A stretch of DNA of 64,000 nucleotides from Bacteroidales bacterium (lineage in GTDB: Bacteria > Bacteroidota > Bacteroidia > Bacteroidales > UBA932), in NCBI GenBank assembly GCA_017558775.1, contig JAFYTP010000002.1, forward strand, positions 120,614 to 184,613, written 5' to 3'. How positions within the stretch are numbered: the first letter of the stretch is position 1; every line of letters begins with the position of its first letter. The position numbers and the translations under genes are program-made. The notes beneath the pieces are model-generated. The model was given only the letters and a program-made list of their open reading frames with translations. It did not search any database and was not told where the DNA came from. Of this stretch, positions 25,973 to 33,361 are shown in pieces.

Positions 25973-27817
25973 TTATTGTTGAGAATAGGTCCCGCCCCGG
26001 TTCTGGGCGGCGACGATGTCTTTCACGAGATAATGCAGATACATCTCCAGGTTGGTATAGCGACCGTGCTTGTCCAAGGTCTTGGCGGCACCGTCGGCGG
26101 CCGAATTCTTATCCAGGCCGAACTTGTCCTCGACAGCATCGGGAATGCCGTCGCCGTCGGTGTCCTTCACCGCCGCAAGTTCTTCATCCGTTGCGGAATA
26201 AGTCGGCCAGCCGCCCACATCGGACTGTGTGTCGATGAGGCCGTTCGTGGAACCGTGGGATCCCGTATAGGTGTAATTCCCGTTCTTGGTCTCCCGGGCC
26301 ACGCGAGTATCGACCGCGTCGCGCTTGAAACTGGCACCGGAATAGCCCAGAACGGCCGTATAGGCATCCGCGGCGGACTGAAGCGACAGGGATGTCGTTC
26401 TCTCAGCATAGGAGTACTTTTCGGCGGACCGGATATTGGCTATGACTTCCGCCGAGGCCGTCGTTCCGTTCCAGTTGTCGGCCGTCTTGCCTTCGTCACC
26501 GTCCATCACGTTGCCATCCATATAGAAATGACCGGGAACGATGATGCTCGAACCAGTCTTCTTCGTGCAGTTATCGCAGGGCTTGGTCCAGGGATCGATG
26601 AAACGAACCTTGCCAGCCGCCGTCGCCGGACCCGGCTTGTAGTAATTGTTGACGATGTTGTATTTCTTGAACTCGTTGTTGTCGTTGGCGCTTTCGCCAC
26701 CGTAGGTGCTGTTGTCACCCCAATTGTAAATAACGTTGTTCACAAGGCTCACAGGGCCCTTCAAAGTAGAAACGTAGTCGTGGTCCAGACGCGGGTTGCG
26801 ACTGTCGTGATGGGCAAGCAGATTGTGGTGGTAAGTGGCATTCGTCCCGCCCCAGATGCCACCGTAGCCGTGCGTGCCCTTGCCGTGGACGGAATTCCGG
26901 AGACTCTCGGAGAGGACACACCACTGGAGAGAGAAGTTGGTCATTCCATAGAAGGAGCCGCATTCATCCGTGCTCCAGCTCAGGGAGCAGTGGTCGACGA
27001 TGACATCGTAAAGGTCATTATCCCCCGTGTACAGATTCATCGCATCATCCGCGGTCTCTTTCTCGTCCCCCATCCGGCAGCGGATAAAACGGATGATCAC
27101 GTTGCTGGCGACGATGCGGAGCGGATAGTTCTTCAGGCAAATGCCGTCACCGGGGGCCGTCTGGCCCGCGATGGTTACGTCACCGTTGGAAATCTTGAGC
27201 GTAGACTGGAGTTCGATGATGCCTGCGACATCGAAGACGATGGTCCGTGCACCCTTCTCTTCGATGGCGGCACGCAGCGAACCGGTGCCCTTGTCGTTCA
27301 GGTTTGTCACATGGATGACCTTGCCGCCGCGGCCGCCGGTAGTGTACATACCGCCACCCTCGGCGCCCGGGAAAGCGCGCGCAACGCCATCTTCTTCGCA
27401 GGACGGGATGGCGAAGTCCTCGTAGGAAACGGTTTGAGGCTGGGGCGGATTCACCGGATCTACCGTTCCCGCCGTGCAGGCATCGACCCAGGTGAACGCG
27501 GAAGAACCGTTGTCATTCACGGCCTTCACCCCGAAACGGTAGTCCGTCGCCTTGGTGAGATCGTCAATCTTGACATGGCGTTGTTTTACTGTGCCTTCCT
27601 TCACTTTCACGCCGTCGGTCTGGAGTTCCCACGCATAGGAAGTCGCATACGGCACATCGTCCCACTGGAAGGTGAGGCTGGTTTCCGTCGCCGTACCGTG
27701 GACGGCCAGGCCCGTCGGTGCCGACGGAACCGGATTCTGCGTCTCGGGAGCGGGCTTGGCACCGCCGCAGGAGGCCAGGAGGAGCATCACGGATAATGTA
27801 GACAGAAGCATTTTCAT
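25973..27817 (-). CDS. PL1-type pectate lyase lipoprotein with Fn3 domain
   Basis: Predicted endo-acting pectate lyase that cleaves polygalacturonate by beta-elimination, giving unsaturated ends. 614 aa. Lipoprotein signal ends LLLASC; a fibronectin-III-like domain (about 32-115) precedes the beta-helix. The lyase domain starts AFPGAEGGGMYTTGGRGG and contains NDLYDVIVDHCSLSWSTDE and HHDSRNPRL (Arg 340 and Arg 343), where the family's catalytic arginine lies. The C-terminal part has an EF-hand-like DTDGDGIPDAVEDKFGLD segment. Its ATG overlaps the GH105 stop (ATGA), so translation is probably coupled. Subfamily PL1_2 is my best guess. Confidence 0.9.
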   Translation of the reverse strand: MKMLLSTLSVMLLLASCGGAKPAPETQNPVPSAPTGLAVHGTATETSLTFQWDDVPYATSYAWELQTDGVKVKEGTVKQRHVKIDDLTKATDYRFGVKAVNDNGSSAFTWVDACTAGTVDPVNPPQPQTVSYEDFAIPSCEEDGVARAFPGAEGGGMYTTGGRGGKVIHVTNLNDKGTGSLRAAIEEKGARTIVFDVAGIIELQSTLKISNGDVTIAGQTAPGDGICLKNYPLRIVASNVIIRFIRCRMGDEKETADDAMNLYTGDNDLYDVIVDHCSLSWSTDECGSFYGMTNFSLQWCVLSESLRNSVHGKGTHGYGGIWGGTNATYHHNLLAHHDSRNPRLDHDYVSTLKGPVSLVNNVIYNWGDNSTYGGESANDNNEFKKYNIVNNYYKPGPATAAGKVRFIDPWTKPCDNCTKKTGSSIIVPGHFYMDGNVMDGDEGKTADNWNGTTASAEVIANIRSAEKYSYAERTTSLSLQSAADAYTAVLGYSGASFKRDAVDTRVARETKNGNYTYTGSHGSTNGLIDTQSDVGGWPTYSATDEELAAVKDTDGDGIPDAVEDKFGLDKNSAADGAAKTLDKHGRYTNLEMYLHYLVKDIVAAQNRGGTYSQQ

Positions 27818-28992
27818 AGTTTCTCGTATTCAAGCGACGCCCAAATGAAAGGGCCGACGCCCTTCGGGTCGTTCTCGACAATCTTCTCGTGGATGTAATA
27901 ATCAAAGGTGCCGCTTCGGTTCTCCTTGCCGCCGAGGCCGGCGACCGCGCAGCACTGCGTCAAGTTCAGAGTGCCGTCCTTATCTTCGCGGATGAAAGTC
28001 TTCACCAGACTCTCATAGAGGGCCTTGGGATCGACACTCTCCGGAACGGCGTAGCCTTCCCGGGCGGACCGCAGATAGGCGTAAGTGAACATCGCGGAGC
28101 AGGTGGATTCCAGGTAGTTACCTTCCCTGCCCGGGCTGTCGAGAACCTGGTACCACATATCGGTCTCCGGGTCTGCGTATTTCGGCAGCGTAGCGAGGAC
28201 ACCTTCCAGGATGGCCTGAAGTTCAGCCTTCCCCGGATGGCTTTCCGGGAAGAAGGGCAGGACCTCCACCAGGGCCATCGTGTACCAGCCGAGGGCGCGG
28301 CCCCAGCATTGGGCGGACTGGCCGGTCACCGGATCGGCCCAGAACATCGACCGGGTTTCGTCCCAAGCGTGGCGGTACAGGCCCGTCGCAGGGTCGTAGG
28401 TCTTCTCGGCCGCCACCTTGAACTGCAGGGTGACATCGTCAAAGATTTCATCCTGGTGGGTGATATTGCCGTAGACGGCATAGAACGGCTCGGCCATATA
28501 CAGGCCATCCAACCACACTTGGCCGGGATACACCTGCTTGTGCCAGAAAGCTCCCGCCTCAGTCCGGGGCTGCTCCTGCAGCTGTTTGCGGGCGGTCTCG
28601 ATGGCAGCGGCATAGCGGAGGTCCGGGGTGAACTGATACAGGGAGATCAGCGTTCGCGCCGGGCAGATATGGTCCAGGTTATACTTCTTCAGATCGTATT
28701 TGCCGCCGATAGTGCCGCCCTTATCCAGGACTCCGTCATACCAGGCGCGCACATACGCGTCGAATTCAGGAATGTCATACGCGCGGGAAACAGCGAGAAA
28801 ACTCCGGAGTTCCAGCCCCGTAGTGTAATTCCACTTGAAATTGCCTCCCTGATTGTCCAGATAGGTGGCGTCGGGCGCCCGTTTGATCTCGGAGCGGACC
28901 ATCCGGACGGAATAGGGACCTGTTTTCAGGTCCTGCTTCGGTGCGCAGGCTGCCAGGCAGCACAAGGCCAATAGTGTGATTCTCAGTTTCAT
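27814..28992 (-). CDS. GH105/GH88-type unsaturated uronyl hydrolase
   Basis: Removes the unsaturated uronic acid left by lyase cleavage from the non-reducing end, releasing the keto-uronate used by KduI. 392 aa. The lipoprotein signal ends LAACAP. The (alpha/alpha)6-barrel family motifs are GQVWLDGLYMAEPFYAVYG, carrying the catalytic Asp, and AQCWGRALGWYTMALVEVLPFFP. Overlaps the CE12-CE8 stop by one base (TGATG) and the PL1 start by four, indicating one tightly coupled transcript. Whether it prefers rhamnogalacturonan- or galacturonan-derived disaccharides cannot be read from the sequence. Confidence 0.92.
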   Translation of the reverse strand: MKLRITLLALCCLAACAPKQDLKTGPYSVRMVRSEIKRAPDATYLDNQGGNFKWNYTTGLELRSFLAVSRAYDIPEFDAYVRAWYDGVLDKGGTIGGKYDLKKYNLDHICPARTLISLYQFTPDLRYAAAIETARKQLQEQPRTEAGAFWHKQVYPGQVWLDGLYMAEPFYAVYGNITHQDEIFDDVTLQFKVAAEKTYDPATGLYRHAWDETRSMFWADPVTGQSAQCWGRALGWYTMALVEVLPFFPESHPGKAELQAILEGVLATLPKYADPETDMWYQVLDSPGREGNYLESTCSAMFTYAYLRSAREGYAVPESVDPKALYESLVKTFIREDKDGTLNLTQCCAVAGLGGKENRSGTFDYYIHEKIVENDPKGVGPFIWASLEYEKL

Positions 28993-30644
28993 CAGCGGTT
29001 GTCGTAAGGATTCCAGACAATGCCGTCCTCGGCCTGGAACATCACCTTCTCAAAGGAGTATTCGGCGGCCTGCTCCGCGGTCAGGGCGTGCGCCCAACTC
29101 ACGCGGGGCCCCTTCGCACCGGGTCCGGCATTCTGATATTCAGCGTAATAGGAATTCTTCTTGGTATCGGGCTTGCCTTCCTTCTCCCAGTCGTGCCAAC
29201 CGTCCGCGACGATATGGCCGCCGAGTTCGCAGCCGATGAACACGGTCTTCGCATAAGCACCCCAGGGCCGTCCCAAATAGCACTTGTCGATGCCGGGAGC
29301 CGCGGTCAACCTGCAGTTCTTGAACACGTAGCCGTACCGCTGTCCCGGCAGGGTGGAAGCCGCCGTCACGTAGCTGTTCTTCTTGCTATGAATCAGACAG
29401 TTCTCGAAATAGGCGATGCTGGGGCCGAAGATGAAGTCCGTCGTCCCCTCGATGTAGCAGTCCAGGAAATAGTTCCGCTTGATGCCGCCGTCCTTTCCGA
29501 ACCGGCCGTAGGTATAGAGCGTGTCCTGGTTGCCGATGAAGCGGCAGCGGTGGAAGAAGAGGAAGTCGCCGTCCGTAAAAACCGCCACGGCCTGGCCGAT
29601 CTCCTTGCCCTCCCCCGCCGTGTTCTCGAAAGTAATGTCCTCGAAAGTCACGTAGCTGGAGTGGATGTAGATGCTGGCGCTGCCGGACGTCCCCACCTTG
29701 AAATCGTTGTCGGGCCACATCTGCTCCGCATAGCGGTCATAAGTCAGGACGGTCTTGTCCGCGCCTTGGCCCGTGATCTTCATCCGGAACTTGTTGTGCG
29801 GGATGACCACGGCCTCCTTGTAGGTACCGGCCTTAATGAGGATGGTAGTGATCTTGTCGTGGCTGTAGTTGGGGACCGCGTCGATGGCTTCCTGCACGGT
29901 CATATAGTCGCCGTGGCCGGTCTGGTCCACGACGAAGTCAAAGCGGACGAGGTGCTCCCCTATCGACGGGATCTGTTCCCGGACCGCGTCACAGACGATT
30001 TCCGTCACCTTGCGCGCACCGCGCGCGACCGTATGGGTATTGTCATCCTTGCCGGTGGAGATCATGAAATAGGCCTTGGAAGCATCGTCACCGAGGCTTT
30101 CCAGCCAGTCTAGGCTCCTGGTCGTGATGTCCAAGAGCGTCACGCCCTCTTCCTCGGCCACCTGCTTCATCGCGGCGGGATAGTCTTTATGGCAGGTCCG
30201 GTCCAGCTTGCCGTCCTTGAACCAGCGGCGGGCCAGCGGGGTGAGCAGGACGGGCGTGGCACCTTTCTCGCGGGCGCCGCGGATGAACTTGCGGAGATTG
30301 TCCTGGTAAGCACCGAATGCGGGCGCGAAGCGCTCGGGATCATCAACCTTAGCGTCGTTGTGTCCGAACTGGATGAACACATAGTCGCCGGGCTGGAGGG
30401 CGTCATAGACCTTGTCCCAGAGGCCCCGGTCGATAAAACTCTTGGTGCTGCGGCCGTTCTGCGCATAGTTCACGACCCGGAAACTGTCATCCAGGAAATT
30501 CTGGAACATCATCCCCCAGCCGCGTTCGGGCTTCCCGTCGGAGAGATCCTTCTCCGCCATCGTGGAATCGCCCATCAGATGGATGGTCGTCGTGAAGGAA
30601 CTGGCGAGAAGCCAGACGCAGGCTAAATACAGAAGTCTTTTCAT
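28992..30644 (-). CDS. Bifunctional CE12 acetylesterase - CE8 pectin methylesterase
   Basis: A 550-aa secreted two-domain esterase. The N-terminal SGNH/CE12 domain (about 20-230) shows GDST with Ser 27, QNGRSTKSF, GHND and the C-terminal DxxH-like DDNTHTVARGA; this type deacetylates rhamnogalacturonan. The C-terminal CE8 beta-helix (about 235-540) shows DYMTVQEAIDAVP, GNQDTLYTY, CYIEGTTDFIFG with the catalytic Asp, and YLGRPWG, so it should demethylate homogalacturonan. Signal peptide at the N-terminus, no lipobox in a usual position. It overlaps the GH28 stop by four bases. Removing both ester types before PL1, GH28 and GH105 act is the expected role. Confidence 0.93.
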   Translation of the reverse strand: MKRLLYLACVWLLASSFTTTIHLMGDSTMAEKDLSDGKPERGWGMMFQNFLDDSFRVVNYAQNGRSTKSFIDRGLWDKVYDALQPGDYVFIQFGHNDAKVDDPERFAPAFGAYQDNLRKFIRGAREKGATPVLLTPLARRWFKDGKLDRTCHKDYPAAMKQVAEEEGVTLLDITTRSLDWLESLGDDASKAYFMISTGKDDNTHTVARGARKVTEIVCDAVREQIPSIGEHLVRFDFVVDQTGHGDYMTVQEAIDAVPNYSHDKITTILIKAGTYKEAVVIPHNKFRMKITGQGADKTVLTYDRYAEQMWPDNDFKVGTSGSASIYIHSSYVTFEDITFENTAGEGKEIGQAVAVFTDGDFLFFHRCRFIGNQDTLYTYGRFGKDGGIKRNYFLDCYIEGTTDFIFGPSIAYFENCLIHSKKNSYVTAASTLPGQRYGYVFKNCRLTAAPGIDKCYLGRPWGAYAKTVFIGCELGGHIVADGWHDWEKEGKPDTKKNSYYAEYQNAGPGAKGPRVSWAHALTAEQAAEYSFEKVMFQAEDGIVWNPYDNR

Positions 30645-32104
30645 AGTTTTTCTCCGTTGACGATAACGTTATCGAAGATAGTGTTTTCGCAATAGTGACA
30701 TTCAACGCCTTTATCAGCGGCGAATTGGCAATCCTCAAAGGCGAGATTCCTCACCGGCAGCTCCGGGAGGCCGTTGACAAAGACCGCCTGGTCCGCACCG
30801 GCGCACAGGATGTCCGAGAAATGGAAATCGCGGAACTCCGGCGTGGTTTCATCGACAGGCTGGATGTCCGCGTCGCCGTCCTTGGACATCTCCGTCGCGG
30901 CCACGCCCGCGTAATAGAGATTGAAGACGATGCCGTAAGTGACAATGTCCTTCATGTAGATGTGGTCGCACCAGATGTCCTTCACCAGGCCTCCACGGCC
31001 GCGGGTACTCTTGAAACGCAAACCCACATCCGTGCCGATGAACCGGCAGTCCGTGACGCAGATGTTCTCCACACCGCCGGACATTTCGCTGCCCACCACG
31101 AAGCCGCCGTGGCCGTGATAGACCGTGCAGTCGGCAATGATGAGGTTCCGGCATTTCCGGGCGTGCCGGCGACCATCGGCATCCTTGCCAGACTTGATGC
31201 AGATGGCGTCGTCGCCCACGTCGAAGGAGGATCCGACGAGGATCACATTCTCGCAAGCGTCGATGTCGATGCCGTCTCCGTTGGCGGAATAGTGCGGGTT
31301 CCGGACGGTGACATCCTTGACTACCACATCCTTACACCAGAGCGGATGGATATTCCAGCACGGAGAGTTCTGGAACGTGCAATCCTGGAGGAGGACGCGA
31401 TCACACTCCCGGAAGGAGACCAGGACGGGACGCAGGAAAGTCTTGATTTCCAGTTCATCCAAGGAAGGATCCGGGTAATTGAGAGAGCCGGCGGTGGCGC
31501 GGGCTTTGGCATAGCCCTCGTCCGGGAACCAGTTCTTCCCGTCTTCCGAGACAATGCCGCCCCGCTTCAGGATTTCTTTCCACTGGTCGTCGGAAACCTT
31601 GCGGCGCTTGACTTCGCGCCAGAACTCGCCGCTGCCGTCGATGATGCCGCCGCCGGTGATGGCGATGTCGTGCGCTCCCGTCGCGTTGATGGGCGACAGG
31701 CAGCGACGCACGTCCAAACCCTCGAAGTTCGTGTCGATGATGGGATACAGGTCCTGGTCGGGATCGAACACGACGACGGCGTCCTTATCCACGTTCAGTT
31801 CGATATGACTCTTGAGTTCGATGGGGCCCGTGCGCCAGATGCCGGCGGGAACGATGAGCTTGCCGCCCCCCTGCTTTTCCAGCGAGGCGATGGCATCCGC
31901 GAACGCAGCCGTGTTCAGGGCAACGCCATCCCCTACTCCTCCGAAATCCGTCAGAATGACGGCACGGTTCGGAATGGAGGGTAGTTCCACGCGGGGCATG
32001 TCGAAGGGCAGTCCTATGTAAAGGGCGTCCAGGTCGTTTCCCCCTTTGCAGGATACTGCAAGGGCGATTCCGGTCAGGAGGAGGGCGATTATTCTGGCTT
32101 TCAT
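30641..32104 (-). CDS. GH28 polygalacturonase-type lipoprotein
   Basis: Hydrolyses galacturonan or rhamnogalacturonan linkages; 487 aa with lipoprotein signal ending LAVSC. The right-handed beta-helix has the GH28 catalytic set: NGDGIDID (Asp 277, matching the NTD motif), GDDAICIKSG (Asp 298, Asp 299), GHGG (His 332) and RFK (Arg 363, Lys 365). An exo- or rhamnogalacturonan specificity is possible since the N of the RIK-type motif varies. First gene of the 11-gene minus-strand pectin operon, with a promoter and operator just upstream (32131-32171) shared with the divergent LacI gene. Confidence 0.94.
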   Translation of the reverse strand: MKARIIALLLTGIALAVSCKGGNDLDALYIGLPFDMPRVELPSIPNRAVILTDFGGVGDGVALNTAAFADAIASLEKQGGGKLIVPAGIWRTGPIELKSHIELNVDKDAVVVFDPDQDLYPIIDTNFEGLDVRRCLSPINATGAHDIAITGGGIIDGSGEFWREVKRRKVSDDQWKEILKRGGIVSEDGKNWFPDEGYAKARATAGSLNYPDPSLDELEIKTFLRPVLVSFRECDRVLLQDCTFQNSPCWNIHPLWCKDVVVKDVTVRNPHYSANGDGIDIDACENVILVGSSFDVGDDAICIKSGKDADGRRHARKCRNLIIADCTVYHGHGGFVVGSEMSGGVENICVTDCRFIGTDVGLRFKSTRGRGGLVKDIWCDHIYMKDIVTYGIVFNLYYAGVAATEMSKDGDADIQPVDETTPEFRDFHFSDILCAGADQAVFVNGLPELPVRNLAFEDCQFAADKGVECHYCENTIFDNVIVNGEKL

Positions 32105-32130
32105 TGGCTTTTAGTCATAGTCTTGGCCTA

Positions 32131-32303
32131 CAAATATATAAACAAATTTTGAATTCCGTGCACGGTAACGGAAATTTATTATCAAAATTATCAACAGGTT
32201 ATTGTTAACTACATAGAGCCGTCCGTTACCGTACACGATTTTTTCGTTTTTTCTTGGAAGTAGCGTTTTTTTCACGTAGCTTTGCAGTTGCTAACCCGTT
32301 ACC
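32131..32303. promoter_or_regulatory. Divergent promoters and three GGTAACGG operator sites
   Basis: Minus strand: TATATTTG (32138-32131) is the -7 element for the GH28 operon. Plus strand: TTGG (32254-32257), 19 bp, TAGCTTTG (32277-32284) is the promoter of the LacI gene. The word GGTAACGG occurs at 32164-32171, on the opposite strand at 32223-32230 and again at 32296-32303. The first two belong to a longer match, CGTGYACGGTAACGGA, arranged as an inverted repeat about 65 bp apart. Site 1 covers the -33 region of the pectin operon; site 3 lies just after the LacI transcription start. This suggests repression of both promoters, possibly with looping. Confidence 0.6.
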
Positions 32304-32305
32304 AA

Positions 32306-33361
32306 ATGGCTCCGACCGAAAAGATCACGATCAACGACATCGCCCGCCGTACCGGCCTCTCCAAAGGCACGGTGGACCGGGTGCTGCACAACCGTGGCGA
32401 AGTCTCCCGCAAGAGCTATGACAAGGTCATGAAAGTCATCCAGGAACTCGGTTACGAGCCTAACGTGTACGCCTCCCTCCTCGCGAAAGGCGTGTCGCAG
32501 CTCGTGGCCATCCTGATTCCCGCCCATGAGCCCGGCTCCTTCTGGGAACTGGCGGCCTCGGGCATCGAAAAGGCGGCGGCCGGCACCGGCACCATCGGCA
32601 TCCGCGTCGAACCTTTCGAATACGACCAGTACGACATCGATTCGTTCCGGGACGCCTGCAACCGCCTGCTGGAAGCCCAGCCCGCCGGCGTCGTCCTGGC
32701 TCCCCTCTTCCTGGAGGAGACCGTCACTTTCGCCGGCCGGCTCAAGGAAGCGGGCATCCCCTACGTGTTCATCGACTCGAAACCGGAATCCGACGACTAC
32801 CTCGCCTACTTCGGAATGCCGTTATATAAGAGCGGTTACCTGTGCGCGGACCAGCTTACTGGCGGTCAGGAGAATGTCGACAGCGTCCTGATGGTCCGTG
32901 TGATGCGCGACCGTCTCCAGCAGTCGGACCCTACCATCAACCGCCGCGCCGGTTTCATGGATTACATGCTGGAACACAGCCCGGAATGCACCCTGGGGAA
33001 CCTTTTCATCGACCCGGGCGACCCGAACGGAACTTACTTCAAGCTGGACGACTGGTTCCAGGAGCACCCCTCGGTCAAGCACGTGGTCATGTTCAACTCC
33101 CGGATCCATCTCATCGTCCCCTGGCTGGAAGACCATCCCGACGCCGGCCGGCGCGTCGTGGGCTTTGACAATCTGTCGGCGAACCTCGAAGCTCTCCGCC
33201 GCGGCACCGTCACTTCCCTCATCGCCCAGCATCCGGACGACCAGGTACGCCTCGCCGTGGAAACGCTGGCCGAATACATCCTCCGCAAGAAGCTTCCCCC
33301 TCGCAAGGACAACTTCATGCACATGGACATCCTCACACGTTATAACGTGGATTATTACTAA
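32306..33361 (+). CDS. LacI-family regulator, likely for the pectin operon
   Basis: A 351-aa repressor-type regulator. The N-terminal helix-turn-helix reads ITINDIARRTGLSKGTVDRVLHNRG, then a periplasmic-binding-like ligand domain (about 60-350) with VAILIPAHEPG and VVGFDNLSANLEAL. The start MAPTEKITIND was chosen; a TTG 24 bases upstream is inside the -7 element. Divergent from the GH28 operon, with operator-like repeats between, so it most likely controls that operon and itself. Its effector is probably a uronate or oligogalacturonide, which is inference. It converges with the GH43-CE15 gene, overlapping by four bases. Confidence 0.9.
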   Translation: MAPTEKITINDIARRTGLSKGTVDRVLHNRGEVSRKSYDKVMKVIQELGYEPNVYASLLAKGVSQLVAILIPAHEPGSFWELAASGIEKAAAGTGTIGIRVEPFEYDQYDIDSFRDACNRLLEAQPAGVVLAPLFLEETVTFAGRLKEAGIPYVFIDSKPESDDYLAYFGMPLYKSGYLCADQLTGGQENVDSVLMVRVMRDRLQQSDPTINRRAGFMDYMLEHSPECTLGNLFIDPGDPNGTYFKLDDWFQEHPSVKHVVMFNSRIHLIVPWLEDHPDAGRRVVGFDNLSANLEALRRGTVTSLIAQHPDDQVRLAVETLAEYILRKKLPPRKDNFMHMDILTRYNVDYY

